This document shows positions 53,244-61,577 of a stretch of 64,000 nucleotides of DNA, in pieces. The position numbers were made by a program, and so were the translations under genes. Numbering within the stretch: position 1 is the first letter of the stretch; the number at the start of each line of letters is the position of its first letter. Below the pieces are notes generated by a model. It was not told where the DNA came from. It ran no database searches and saw nothing but the letters and a program-made list of their open reading frames with translations. Source of the DNA: JAJFIE01 sp964344255 (lineage in GTDB: Bacteria > Pseudomonadota > Alphaproteobacteria > Rhodospirillales > Casp-alpha2). Where the stretch lies: contig CAYFMQ010000001.1 in assembly GCA_964344255.1 (NCBI GenBank), positions 682,001 to 746,000 of the forward strand. Reading direction: 5' to 3'.

Positions 53244-54395
53244 TCATGAAGGTTCGCCAGGCGCCAAACCGGGGATTCGGTTTGATTCCTGCATGGTATT
53301 ACCAATGGCCTGCTGCACCTTGTCGGCCATGATGTTTATATTGAAATGCGCCTCGACCGAGGCCCGGGCCCTTTCTCCTATGGCGGAAAGACTGGCCGAG
53401 TCCGAAAGCGCTGTTGCAACAGCTTCCGACATCAGGGGGGCGGAACCAGGCGGCACAAGAATACAGTTTCTTCCGTCAACCATGTTTTCTCGATCCCATA
53501 TACCTTCTATGTCAGAGAGGATGACAGCTTTACCACAGCTCATGGCTTGTAGGCAGGCACTCTGCCCGGAGGGCTGGATCGTCTGTTTGATCGGAATCAC
53601 GACAAACCGGGCCTTACGGATGAGCTCTCGCAGTTCCTCATCGGAAAACACCTGGCTGAACCAGTCGCTATGGATGACCTCTACGTTATCGGCGTCTGAT
53701 TTAACCGGCAGGCTGGTCATTATTTTCAGCTTTGGAAAATCTGGCCGCCAGGCGGCAATCAGGGTGTCATAGTCCCGGTTTTCGTCCTTACCGATACTGA
53801 GAACATAATCATCATGCTCACTGTGTTCACCGGGAGTCCAGAAAAGGTGGTCGACACCAAATGGAAGATAGGAAATTCGCCCATTGGCGGAGGTATTATT
53901 TTTTAAGGCTAATTCTTCACTGCGAGACAACAATAATAGGGCTATATTTCGCAGGGCCCACAGGACTACAGATCTCCTGAACTTGCCATAAAATCGAGGG
54001 ATAATACCCATGCCGATGCCCACGATTCTGCACCGGATAATACCCAGCCGGCTAGCCGCACCCATACAAACCGTTTGTAGGTTGGTGGTTGTAACTACAG
54101 TGTCAAATGCATTGAGGCGTTCTCGTGTATTCTTGCTGCAAAATCGTAGGACTACTAGAATATGTAGACCAAGTAGAGCTTGGCTGAAATAAGCAAGAAC
54201 ATTATCGAACAGATTGTTTCGTACTAAGAATCCTAGGTCACTTTCCTCAATCAAATCCAAATCAGCATAACGCCTATATAATTGGCAATACCCGTAAAAG
54301 AATTCACTCGGCGAATGACCGTCTAGTGCCGCCTCCAGACGACTTCGACGTCCGTCCTTAAACAAAAAAGCTACTTTTCCAGAAGGCAGGGTCAT
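53244..54395 (-). CDS. Glycosyltransferase (GT-B, family 4-like)
   Basis: This 383-residue protein has a donor domain with DDYVLSIGKDENRDYDTLIA, IPIKQTIQPSGQSACLQAMS and the later VILSDIEGIWDRENMVDGRN, which fits GT4-like enzymes. The N-terminal half is divergent and includes a hydrophobic stretch (LAYFSQALLGLHILVVLRF and VVLWALRNIALLLLS) that may contact the membrane. Its start overlaps the preceding gene by four bases (ATGA at 54392-54395). Substrate is unknown. Confidence 0.85.
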   Translation of the reverse strand: MTLPSGKVAFLFKDGRRSRLEAALDGHSPSEFFYGYCQLYRRYADLDLIEESDLGFLVRNNLFDNVLAYFSQALLGLHILVVLRFCSKNTRERLNAFDTVVTTTNLQTVCMGAASRLGIIRCRIVGIGMGIIPRFYGKFRRSVVLWALRNIALLLLSRSEELALKNNTSANGRISYLPFGVDHLFWTPGEHSEHDDYVLSIGKDENRDYDTLIAAWRPDFPKLKIMTSLPVKSDADNVEVIHSDWFSQVFSDEELRELIRKARFVVIPIKQTIQPSGQSACLQAMSCGKAVILSDIEGIWDRENMVDGRNCILVPPGSAPLMSEAVATALSDSASLSAIGERARASVEAHFNINIMADKVQQAIGNTMQESNRIPGLAPGEPS

Positions 54396-55762
54396 GATGC
54401 CCTAACTGTGAACAGGTTCTCCGTATAAGCAAGAAGCCGTTCTGAATAAGGTTTTTCAAAAGGTTTCGCAAAATGGGCTGCTGCCCTTACAAGGCGGTCT
54501 GCGAAATCTTCATCGCCAACCTTGTCGATCAGTTTCACTACTGCATCAACTAGTCCAAGATAATCCCGGCATACGAAAAATTCGGGAACCTCATATAAAT
54601 CTTCGAAATGCGTCAAGGGCAAGTTCAGCTGTAAAGCTGTGGCATTGGCTTCTCCCTCGGCCAGGAAGCACAGACTTGGCTTCCGGTGGATTGCCGCTTC
54701 GATGATGATAGTGGACAACGGTGAAATGACAGCATCGACATTGGCCAGCACATCACGTGTGTCCCGGTAATCCGGAAAGATCGATTGGGCACTACCAGCT
54801 CGTACGGCCTCGACATATGGCCGCATGGCCGATTCGATATACACATGTTTCCAGGTTCCGTTCGGGATTCTTTCGCCCTGACGGCCACAGCCCCCCCACG
54901 GATGGGGTCTGTACAGAACGGCTGTATGTCCCAACGCTCCCGATTCGACGGCCTCATCTAGCAGCCTGAGATGGGAATATTCATCCGTTCCCTTGCTGGA
55001 ACCAGCGTACAGTAATATCCGGGCGTCCCTTGGGATATCATTCATCCTACAAAAACCATCACGACCAATCCGTGCGGGTTCGCGGTGTACATCGAATTGC
55101 GCAACGCCGAAGATATCAATGCTGCTTTCCGGTAAATTCATGAACTCTATCGCATGGTTGCGAGTCTGGTCGCCCCAGACAAGCAACCGTTCCGGCTTTC
55201 CGGCCATGGCCTGTTTGGTGCTGGGGTTGTCCCAGGAATTCATGATGACGACAAACGGGATGGCCCGTTCATTACAGACGAGAGTCAGGTCGTTGATGTA
55301 GACACCCTCGAGAACACATGGGTGAATGATGACATCCGCCTCTTCCTCGACGAGCAGTAGGTCCAGCTCTACATAGGGGGTACGGTTTATCTTGGCTTTA
55401 TAATAGTTTTCTGCAAGGCGACGGATGCCCGGAAGTGTTAGAACAGAAAACTTCAGTACGTCCTTTTTCCCGACAGCATATCGATACAGACGCCGTAGGG
55501 CGGCAAACTGTTTCCCCGGACGCCATGTTAGCTGGTTCAGTAGAAAAAGCTGTTTCCAGAGGTGGAGCCTGTCCTGGTTGACTTTCAGATGCCGATACGG
55601 TGCCCCGAGTTCGAGGGCCCCCACATCAGTCTTGACTCTCTTATATCCGGGCTCGGGGAATACAAATTTGACATCATGGTTTCGGACAAGGCCCTGAAAC
55701 GCATTGCTATCGATAAAATGCCGGATGACAGCATCGTGCTCGATAAAAATCAAAATCTTCAT
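54392..55762 (-). CDS. Putative GT-B-fold surface-glycan protein, function unknown
   Basis: This 456-residue protein begins KILIFIEHDAVIRHFIDS, like the surface-carbohydrate-biosynthesis proteins that resemble GT-B or UDP-GlcNAc-2-epimerase folds. Later segments (RILLYAGSSKGTDEYSHL, AVLYRPHPWGG, VDAVISPLSTIIIEAAIHRK, then PSLCF) match the pattern of CDP-glycerol/polysialyltransferase-like enzymes, where the HP motif binds a nucleotide phosphate. It overlaps the NeuA-like gene by four bases, so it may be the transferase that uses the CMP-sugar. That is inference; I cannot name the family with certainty. Confidence 0.7.
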   Translation of the reverse strand: MKILIFIEHDAVIRHFIDSNAFQGLVRNHDVKFVFPEPGYKRVKTDVGALELGAPYRHLKVNQDRLHLWKQLFLLNQLTWRPGKQFAALRRLYRYAVGKKDVLKFSVLTLPGIRRLAENYYKAKINRTPYVELDLLLVEEEADVIIHPCVLEGVYINDLTLVCNERAIPFVVIMNSWDNPSTKQAMAGKPERLLVWGDQTRNHAIEFMNLPESSIDIFGVAQFDVHREPARIGRDGFCRMNDIPRDARILLYAGSSKGTDEYSHLRLLDEAVESGALGHTAVLYRPHPWGGCGRQGERIPNGTWKHVYIESAMRPYVEAVRAGSAQSIFPDYRDTRDVLANVDAVISPLSTIIIEAAIHRKPSLCFLAEGEANATALQLNLPLTHFEDLYEVPEFFVCRDYLGLVDAVVKLIDKVGDEDFADRLVRAAAHFAKPFEKPYSERLLAYTENLFTVRAS

Positions 55763-56472
55763 AAATCAGGCTTTTCTGATATAATAAATTCGACCAGCCT
55801 GATATCCCACTCGTTATCGATGCTGACAAAATGCCCATCCAAAACCAATGCTCCGGTACGTTTTCCTTTTATCGTTTTTTGATTTACCAAGCATTCGCGT
55901 GTCATCGCGTAGGCGATACCATTGCGGTGATAAACAGGTTTAAGTTGCTGGCGGGCAATAATGGCAGCGCCATTGGGATCATAATAATCCATGTATCCCG
56001 TAGAATCGACCATCAGTTGTTTGAGTGGGTGGGCCTTTGAATCAGTTTCAGAAACTGTCCATACGGCATCCCTGTCATCATTGATCAACGCCTCCACCGT
56101 TGATGTTACATGTTCCGGTGTTCTTAATGGTGATGTCGGTTGGAGCATGACTATGATGTCGTATGTTGTGTCATCAATTCGCTCGCATTTCAGAAGGGCA
56201 TGGTGAAGAACATCCCAATCACCGATACGATCACCGGACAATGACTCTGGCCTTCTGAAAGGCGCGCCTAGTCCGCTTTCTTTCGCAACTCTGGCAATCT
56301 CGTCGTGATCGGTCGATACGACAGCACGATCCAACCAATCAAGCTGGCGGCAAACATTTCCAACGAGCGCAACCAGCGGAATACCATTAACCGACCGCAG
56401 GTTTTTAAGTGGAACGCCCTTGCTGCCGCCACGTGCGGGAACGACCGCAAGAACTCGCCTCCCGTTCAGCAC
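55759..56472 (-). CDS. Acylneuraminate cytidylyltransferase-like (CMP-nonulosonate synthetase)
   Basis: This 237-residue enzyme would activate a nonulosonic acid with CTP. It has the P-loop-like VVPARGGSKGVPLKNLRSVN, the STDHDEIA block, IVMLQPTSPLRT with the QPTSP motif and a late VSIDNEWDIRLVEFI metal site. These are hallmarks of the NeuA/PseF/LegF family, which handles neuraminic, pseudaminic or legionaminic acids. The start is GTG 56472, overlapping the methyltransferase stop by 7 bases. It is near the NeuB-cupin gene (57403-58923) and is presumably paired with it. Confidence 0.93.
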   Translation of the reverse strand: MLNGRRVLAVVPARGGSKGVPLKNLRSVNGIPLVALVGNVCRQLDWLDRAVVSTDHDEIARVAKESGLGAPFRRPESLSGDRIGDWDVLHHALLKCERIDDTTYDIIVMLQPTSPLRTPEHVTSTVEALINDDRDAVWTVSETDSKAHPLKQLMVDSTGYMDYYDPNGAAIIARQQLKPVYHRNGIAYAMTRECLVNQKTIKGKRTGALVLDGHFVSIDNEWDIRLVEFIISEKPDL

Positions 56473-57374
56473 TGGTTATTTCCCATATCAGGTGCCAGCA
56501 ACATGAAAAGAGTATCGCTCTGGCCTGTCGCTTCAAGATGGGCGCGCCAAAGGTCATCAGCCTGCTTGTTGATGCCATCAAGTACAGCGTGGCCCGTGGG
56601 TCGCCGATCACGCAGCCATGCCAGGGTATTTGACATGCCATATCTGTGAACGTGGTTAGTTTCGACAACACGATAACCGGCCAGTTCTGCACAGCGGGCG
56701 AGAGAATCCGCATCGAAGTACCAGCGATGCACGGTACGATAAAAAAACACGGCAAAATCATCGGGGAGTAACTGCATAAGGATATCGCGTCGGTTAGGTG
56801 TGCTGAGTAGCAACAGACCGTCTGCGGACAACATTGAGCGGATGTCGTGAAGAAATTTTCGTGGGTCGGCAAGGTGTTCAATAACCTGGAAAGCGCTCGC
56901 AAGATCAACAACGGGACCCAGGTCACGGGAGGCATCCTCGGCGTAGGGAAAAACCTCATATCCTCGTTCGGAAAGGGATTCATGGTAGATCGTACAGGGT
57001 TCGACAGCGACAGACCTGTCCGACAGGACGCTTACGTGATCTAGATAACTTCCCCCGGCGCAACCGATGTCCGCCACGATCTTGTCCCGGAAAGAACGCG
57101 GCCAAAGGGTTTCAAGAGCGAAAATCTGAAGATGATCGTGCGTTTTAAAGTAGCTATTAGAAGATAAATCCTGCCCCAAACTGGCACGATATTCTTCTGT
57201 TTCGTATACCGAGGAGCTTGGACAAAATGCCTCAGCCAAACGCTCGACCCCGCAACTGTTGCGCCGAGCAACTTTGGCGCCATCTACGGATTTGCCGAAA
57301 ACGCCATCGCGGATCGGCCCTTCATAGATTATCGTCCAGTCACGGGCGCTGCAAATTTCACATGAATCAAACAT
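56466..57374 (-). CDS. Class I SAM methyltransferase with N-terminal Cys cluster
   Basis: This 302-residue protein has an N-terminal zinc-type cluster (Cys5, Cys8 in SCEICSARDW, then single Cys residues near 41 and 51) and a Rossmann methyltransferase core with VADIGCAGGSYLDHVSVL, AVEPCTIYHE and ASAFQVIEHLADPR. This architecture recalls sugar C-methyltransferases such as the TylC3/NovU group and related O-methyltransferases. It is 28 bases after the NeuB-cupin gene and overlaps the NeuA-like gene by 7 bases, so it may methylate the acidic sugar or its precursor. Confidence 0.88.
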   Translation of the reverse strand: MFDSCEICSARDWTIIYEGPIRDGVFGKSVDGAKVARRNSCGVERLAEAFCPSSSVYETEEYRASLGQDLSSNSYFKTHDHLQIFALETLWPRSFRDKIVADIGCAGGSYLDHVSVLSDRSVAVEPCTIYHESLSERGYEVFPYAEDASRDLGPVVDLASAFQVIEHLADPRKFLHDIRSMLSADGLLLLSTPNRRDILMQLLPDDFAVFFYRTVHRWYFDADSLARCAELAGYRVVETNHVHRYGMSNTLAWLRDRRPTGHAVLDGINKQADDLWRAHLEATGQSDTLFMLLAPDMGNNQC

Positions 57375-57402
57375 AATCAGTTTTCAGGATAAATAAACGC
57401 AT

Positions 57403-58923
57403 CTATAACTGATATCGACCCCAGTGATCGACAACGGTTTTACGTTCAGATCGTTCAAGCTTATTTATGGCTGCATCTCGATAAACCGAGTCATTATTAA
57501 AGTGGGTGGTGGATACCTCCTCGAATACGCAGCCAGTATCTGACCAAAAATAATGCCATACGCCCGGTAGAACGAGAGCCGTTTCACCTGCGGTCAGCAC
57601 ATGGTGTTTCCCATCGATAACGCTATGCAGTTCACCCCACAATACCTGGAAGGTCTCTTCCTTGCGTTTGTGATAATGCTCCGGATGTTTCTGGCCGGGT
57701 AATTGGACAAGAATTTTTTTACAATACTCGCGATTGATGCAATTGATGATTACGGCACCGGTTTCGCGAAAATTCTTAACACCATCGTGATGTGAGTATT
57801 CAACCTCAAAAGTTGAGTCCAGATGTACGCGCGCAATATTCAGAAGGGCTTTAACATCGTGAATGGCAGACTTGATAACCTGTGTATCGGGAGCTGGCGG
57901 AATATCAATCTCGTTCGTCATTACAGCAGCATCAGAGGTAAGAACGCCTTTGGCCGTAATACCATCCTTCCATTGTCCACTGCTTAATTGACCATCCGTA
58001 TAGGGCATGGAGAAAAAAACATTATCGCGGTTTATTTCTTCACCCGTTTTGACAGTCGATTTGACGAACACACCGCGCCGTAATCCATCAATGGACTCTG
58101 ACTCAACTGCCTGTGGCTCTGGCCTTGAGAAGCTGCCGTTCAAAGCAATAGCCTTACGTGATGCAGCCACCCAGGCATCGACTTGCTCTGGCGTCGAGGA
58201 ATAGGCGTTGAGCTGATATTTTTCCGTATTCAGTCCAACATGTCTCTCGTACATTTGCGCACCTTGGCCGATTGCCACCATGACGGGGGCCGTGTCCGCT
58301 GGGTTTTCATGTGTTGACCACCCAATGACCCGTGCTGGGTAACGTTCGCCGAGCATCCGAATGTTGGAAAGATTGCATAATTCAGACGGGGTCGGGTAGA
58401 TTGAAACACAATGCATGATTGCGAAGTCTACTGCACGGTGATCAAAGAAGCTGACGACGTCATCGATCTGAGAAATAGTTAATCCTCCGGTCGATACGAT
58501 AACAGGCAACCCTGCATCAGATACTTTTTCCAGTAACGGCCAATCTGTTGCAGAGCAACTTGCAATCTTGATAATGTCAAACCCTAGTTCGACGATGATA
58601 TCGACAGATTCCTCATCAAATGGCGTACAGATTGTCAGAAGATTCTGCTTTCGTACTTCATCAACCAGTATTTTATACTGACCTGGTTTCAGCCATGTTG
58701 AAAGAAATCGGGGTATGTGCTTGTTGTCGCTTCCTTCATGATGAGACGGATGGATAAAGGTATCCATTTGGCGAAACTGAAACTTGATACCACCACGCAC
58801 CTCGTTTTTATTAAGAACGGATGCATGATCCCTGATGATATTCAGAGCATGATCCATATCGCCCTGATGGTTATTCGCCATATCAAGAACAAAGAGATCG
58901 GTGAAATCAAAGGTATTACTCAT
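57403..58923 (-). CDS. NeuB-like nonulosonate synthase fused to a cupin domain
   Basis: The first 275 residues form a NeuB TIM barrel (VLDMANNHQGDMDHALNII; TPFDEESVDI; KIASCSATDWPLL) that would condense PEP with an acyl-amino sugar. Residues about 285-345 form a SAF/antifreeze-like domain (FVKSTVKTGEEINRDNVFFS). The last 150 residues form a cupin with His416, His418, Glu422 or Glu423 and His457 as likely metal ligands. Both barrel metal His residues (WSTHEN and ERHVGL) remain, but the usual GpDHxxSL-type sugar-contact segment reads YQLNAYSS. At 506 residues it is about 150 longer than NeuB. The altered segment suggests a substrate other than ManNAc. Confidence 0.88.
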   Translation of the reverse strand: MSNTFDFTDLFVLDMANNHQGDMDHALNIIRDHASVLNKNEVRGGIKFQFRQMDTFIHPSHHEGSDNKHIPRFLSTWLKPGQYKILVDEVRKQNLLTICTPFDEESVDIIVELGFDIIKIASCSATDWPLLEKVSDAGLPVIVSTGGLTISQIDDVVSFFDHRAVDFAIMHCVSIYPTPSELCNLSNIRMLGERYPARVIGWSTHENPADTAPVMVAIGQGAQMYERHVGLNTEKYQLNAYSSTPEQVDAWVAASRKAIALNGSFSRPEPQAVESESIDGLRRGVFVKSTVKTGEEINRDNVFFSMPYTDGQLSSGQWKDGITAKGVLTSDAAVMTNEIDIPPAPDTQVIKSAIHDVKALLNIARVHLDSTFEVEYSHHDGVKNFRETGAVIINCINREYCKKILVQLPGQKHPEHYHKRKEETFQVLWGELHSVIDGKHHVLTAGETALVLPGVWHYFWSDTGCVFEEVSTTHFNNDSVYRDAAINKLERSERKTVVDHWGRYQL

Positions 58924-58949
58924 CAGATTAGCTTTCTAAACCTCAGGGA

Positions 58950-60047
58950 TCATTCGGAAATCAGGGCATCTGGCTGATACCCTTTTGTATGGTCAATGTG
59001 AACCGTTCGGCCTTCGTGGGTTGATTTATGCATTGCGGCGACAACAAGCATCGTATCAAGGCCGCGCTCGAGACTAATATCAAGGGGATGATCATCACCG
59101 GAAACCGCAGCCTCAATATGACGAAGTTCCTGGATAAAATCATCGGGCCGTGTTTTTTCAAAACGCGCCAACTCATTTTCGGTTTCGCCATGTGCTATTT
59201 TCACCACATCACAACCCGGCTCATAACCGCAATGCCATTCAACAAAACCTTGCTCCCCCTGTATTCGTGCCCATTTCCGGGGTGGTTGAGTAACAACGTC
59301 TTGAACGACACGCCCAATCAGCCCCGATTCCGTTTTCAGGTTGGCAAGGCACAGACGATCATAATCGACGACTCCATCGTTGACGAAATCCAAGGTTGCC
59401 GTCACTTCTGTAACTCGGCCGGCGTCAGTTGCGTGGGCAAAATGTTGCCACAGATTAACCGCATGAGAATGTTCCCCGCTGGCGCCTCCGCCACGCCTCC
59501 AGAAGCCTAGATAGGTATCGTGCGGACCATCGAGCCAGGGGTGGGCATTGAAAATGCCACCCCAGTATTCACGGAACTCAACATCAATGGTCGATACATT
59601 ACCCACTGCCTTGTCGGCGAGAGTCTTTGAAACGTGCCCGGAGGCTTCTCCCACCACATGGTCATATCCGGTGAAGACGGAGACACTATTGGATTGAGCC
59701 AGCTCATATAGTTCCTGGGCGCCAGTAAGGTCGGGAGTGCAGAGAGGCTTTTCGACAAGAACGCCGCGTGGCTTTTCCCTGACCGCATCAAGGGCCAGTT
59801 TAATGTGGCTGTCGGGCGGTGTGCCGACAAAGATGAAATCATATCCACCCTGATTAACATCTTCAGGCAAGCACAGCCTGATGCCATCGTCCCAAACGCC
59901 ATAGCGGCCGGGGTATATGTCTCGGCGTGTTCGTTCAAGGGCATCCGGGTCCGTATCACAGAGGTCAACGGACCAGCCAAGCTGGCGTGCTGCATTGGAT
60001 AGGTGATTGCCGATCGATCCGGCGCCAAGGATTTTTACTCGATACAC
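58950..60047 (-). CDS. Gfo/Idh/MocA-family oxidoreductase
   Basis: This 365-residue NAD(P)-dependent oxidoreductase has an N-terminal Rossmann fold (VKILGAGSIGNHLSNAARQL), the conserved LVEKPLCTP with the catalytic Lys near residue 100, and a C-terminal alpha/beta domain with GGGASGEHSHAVNLW containing the substrate-binding His. The family oxidises or reduces sugar hydroxyls; in glycan operons it makes 3-keto or 2-keto sugars. It starts at GTG 60047 and is followed by the NeuB-cupin gene 26 bases on. I suggest it modifies the precursor or product of the neighbouring ulosonate synthases. Confidence 0.92.
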   Translation of the reverse strand: MYRVKILGAGSIGNHLSNAARQLGWSVDLCDTDPDALERTRRDIYPGRYGVWDDGIRLCLPEDVNQGGYDFIFVGTPPDSHIKLALDAVREKPRGVLVEKPLCTPDLTGAQELYELAQSNSVSVFTGYDHVVGEASGHVSKTLADKAVGNVSTIDVEFREYWGGIFNAHPWLDGPHDTYLGFWRRGGGASGEHSHAVNLWQHFAHATDAGRVTEVTATLDFVNDGVVDYDRLCLANLKTESGLIGRVVQDVVTQPPRKWARIQGEQGFVEWHCGYEPGCDVVKIAHGETENELARFEKTRPDDFIQELRHIEAAVSGDDHPLDISLERGLDTMLVVAAMHKSTHEGRTVHIDHTKGYQPDALISE

Positions 60048-60094
60048 AGTTTTGTCGCTCTACTTTTTCTGTTTTGATTTATGAAAACGGATTT

Positions 60095-60694
60095 TTAACC
60101 CGGCAGCTTCCGGATCAGACGACGCATGGTTGGAAATCTGCGTCGGCTGGCACGTGATACAAGGTCTTCTTCATCGATGAGGGTTTCAAATCCTTTCTTG
60201 GGCCAAGGGTAATCTGCGAATCGCATAATATCTTTACCGGCCTTGTTCGGTTTCTCCAACCGGTTAACACAAAGAAACATGCCACCGGAAGCAAGTGTTC
60301 GTTCCATCAACTCAAAGTATGCGGCAACAATGTCCCGATTCATTATTTTCTGAATAGGGGGAACGGCTTTCGGAATGGCTAGGAAATCGTTTGGGAAGGT
60401 GGCATTAAAGTAGCCAGTGATGCAAACGACCCCGTCGGCCCGGCGTGTATAGCTGAATTCTCCGGCTCTCTGCTTCCAATAGTCAGATATTTCAGCATCC
60501 GAAGATTTCCGTTCAATGTAATTGTTTAGTCGGGCCCAATTGCCGTCCGTACAGGGTATGAACAACCGGCCAAGCCGACGGCCCGTTTCTTCATTTCTCA
60601 GTCGATCGAAAAACCGTGCATCGAACTGGTCTGTTTCACTCAGAAGTCCTGTATCCAAGCCTGGTTTGAATCCGGTCGTTTTAGACTCAGGCAT
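60095..60694 (-). CDS. Protein similar to the C-terminal part of putative sugar O-methyltransferases
   Basis: This 199-residue protein has no signal peptide and no glycine-rich SAM-binding motif. The second half (about 125-190: YFELMERTLASGGMFLCVNR, then MRFADYPWPKKGFETLIDE) resembles the end of the putative sugar O-methyltransferase family, where the SAM motif should precede it. It is therefore either an N-terminally shortened methyltransferase or a related non-catalytic protein. The start overlaps the end of the AroE-like gene by 8 bases, and no upstream piece of the domain was noticed in other frames. Function is uncertain. Confidence 0.6.
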   Translation of the reverse strand: MPESKTTGFKPGLDTGLLSETDQFDARFFDRLRNEETGRRLGRLFIPCTDGNWARLNNYIERKSSDAEISDYWKQRAGEFSYTRRADGVVCITGYFNATFPNDFLAIPKAVPPIQKIMNRDIVAAYFELMERTLASGGMFLCVNRLEKPNKAGKDIMRFADYPWPKKGFETLIDEEDLVSRASRRRFPTMRRLIRKLPG

Positions 60695-61577
60695 TATTCA
60701 TAGCTTCTTTCACAACGCCAGAATCAGCTTTGGGGAAAGCCCGACAAAAGGCCAAAACAGCCTGTTTCTGGTTCATACATAAGCCATTCAATGTTTGCAG
60801 ACCCTGTTTGTCCGCTTTTCGTAATAGCGCGGTTTTCAAAGGTTGATAGATAATGTCGTATACCACTGCTGACGGAGGCAGGCGTTGAAGTGACTCAGAT
60901 GAAACGAGAGACTCATTATTATCCTCACCGTCAGCCGAAAATCCAACACTGGTGCAATTCACCAGGACATCAATGCTATCAGGTATCGAATCAATATTAA
61001 CCATAACGCTTACCGCCCAACTTGATTTTGCGGCCTTATCGGCGAATCTGTTGGCTTTCTCCGCATTTCGGTTCCAAACCGACATCACAGCCCCCGCTTC
61101 GGCGAGATAAGAGGCGACGGCTATGCCGGCGCCGCCCAGCCCCAAGAGAGCGATACGCTTGCCTAACAGGTCACCCGCCTTGTCAGCCAGACAATCGCGG
61201 GCTGCCGCACCGTCCGTGTTCGTGCCACCTATGCCGCCGTCAGGCGTTCGATACAACGCGTTAACGGCACCGATATGCTTCGCTACCGGATCGACTTCGT
61301 CGAGGTAATCGATAATCAACTCCTTGTGGGGCACGGCGATAGCGCCGCCCACAAACCGTTTATCCTGCCGCAGGGCATGAACAAGATCACCCAAGGCCTC
61401 TTCCGTAACATCAAAAGGGTGGAAATCGGCCTCAATCCTCAGGGCTGAAAAAGCAGCGCGCCACAGGACCGGAGAGCGAGCGCCCTTGGAGGGAGATAGT
61501 CCTAGAATTGCCCCATAGGACCTTTCATCATGGAGCAGCACATCGTTTTCGATGAATTCAGTAACAGGTAAATTCAC
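60687..61577 (-). CDS. Shikimate dehydrogenase-like protein (AroE family, divergent)
   Basis: At 296 residues it has AroE layout: an N-terminal substrate domain and a C-terminal NADP Rossmann domain (ALLGLGGAGIAVASYLAEAG). Catalytic Lys85 (PHKE) and Asp122 (GTNTDG) and the late Gln in NQKQAVLAF are kept. The residues that bind the shikimate carboxylate and hydroxyl differ: the S-x-S-P motif reads Ala33-Arg34-Ser35-Pro36 and the N-V-T strand reads Ala79-Ile80-Ala81. It is therefore likely a dehydrogenase for another hydroxy- or keto-acid. GTG 61577 overlaps the DAHP-synthase-like stop (GTGA), so the two are coupled. Confidence 0.85.
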   Translation of the reverse strand: MNLPVTEFIENDVLLHDERSYGAILGLSPSKGARSPVLWRAAFSALRIEADFHPFDVTEEALGDLVHALRQDKRFVGGAIAVPHKELIIDYLDEVDPVAKHIGAVNALYRTPDGGIGGTNTDGAAARDCLADKAGDLLGKRIALLGLGGAGIAVASYLAEAGAVMSVWNRNAEKANRFADKAAKSSWAVSVMVNIDSIPDSIDVLVNCTSVGFSADGEDNNESLVSSESLQRLPPSAVVYDIIYQPLKTALLRKADKQGLQTLNGLCMNQKQAVLAFCRAFPKADSGVVKEAMNNA

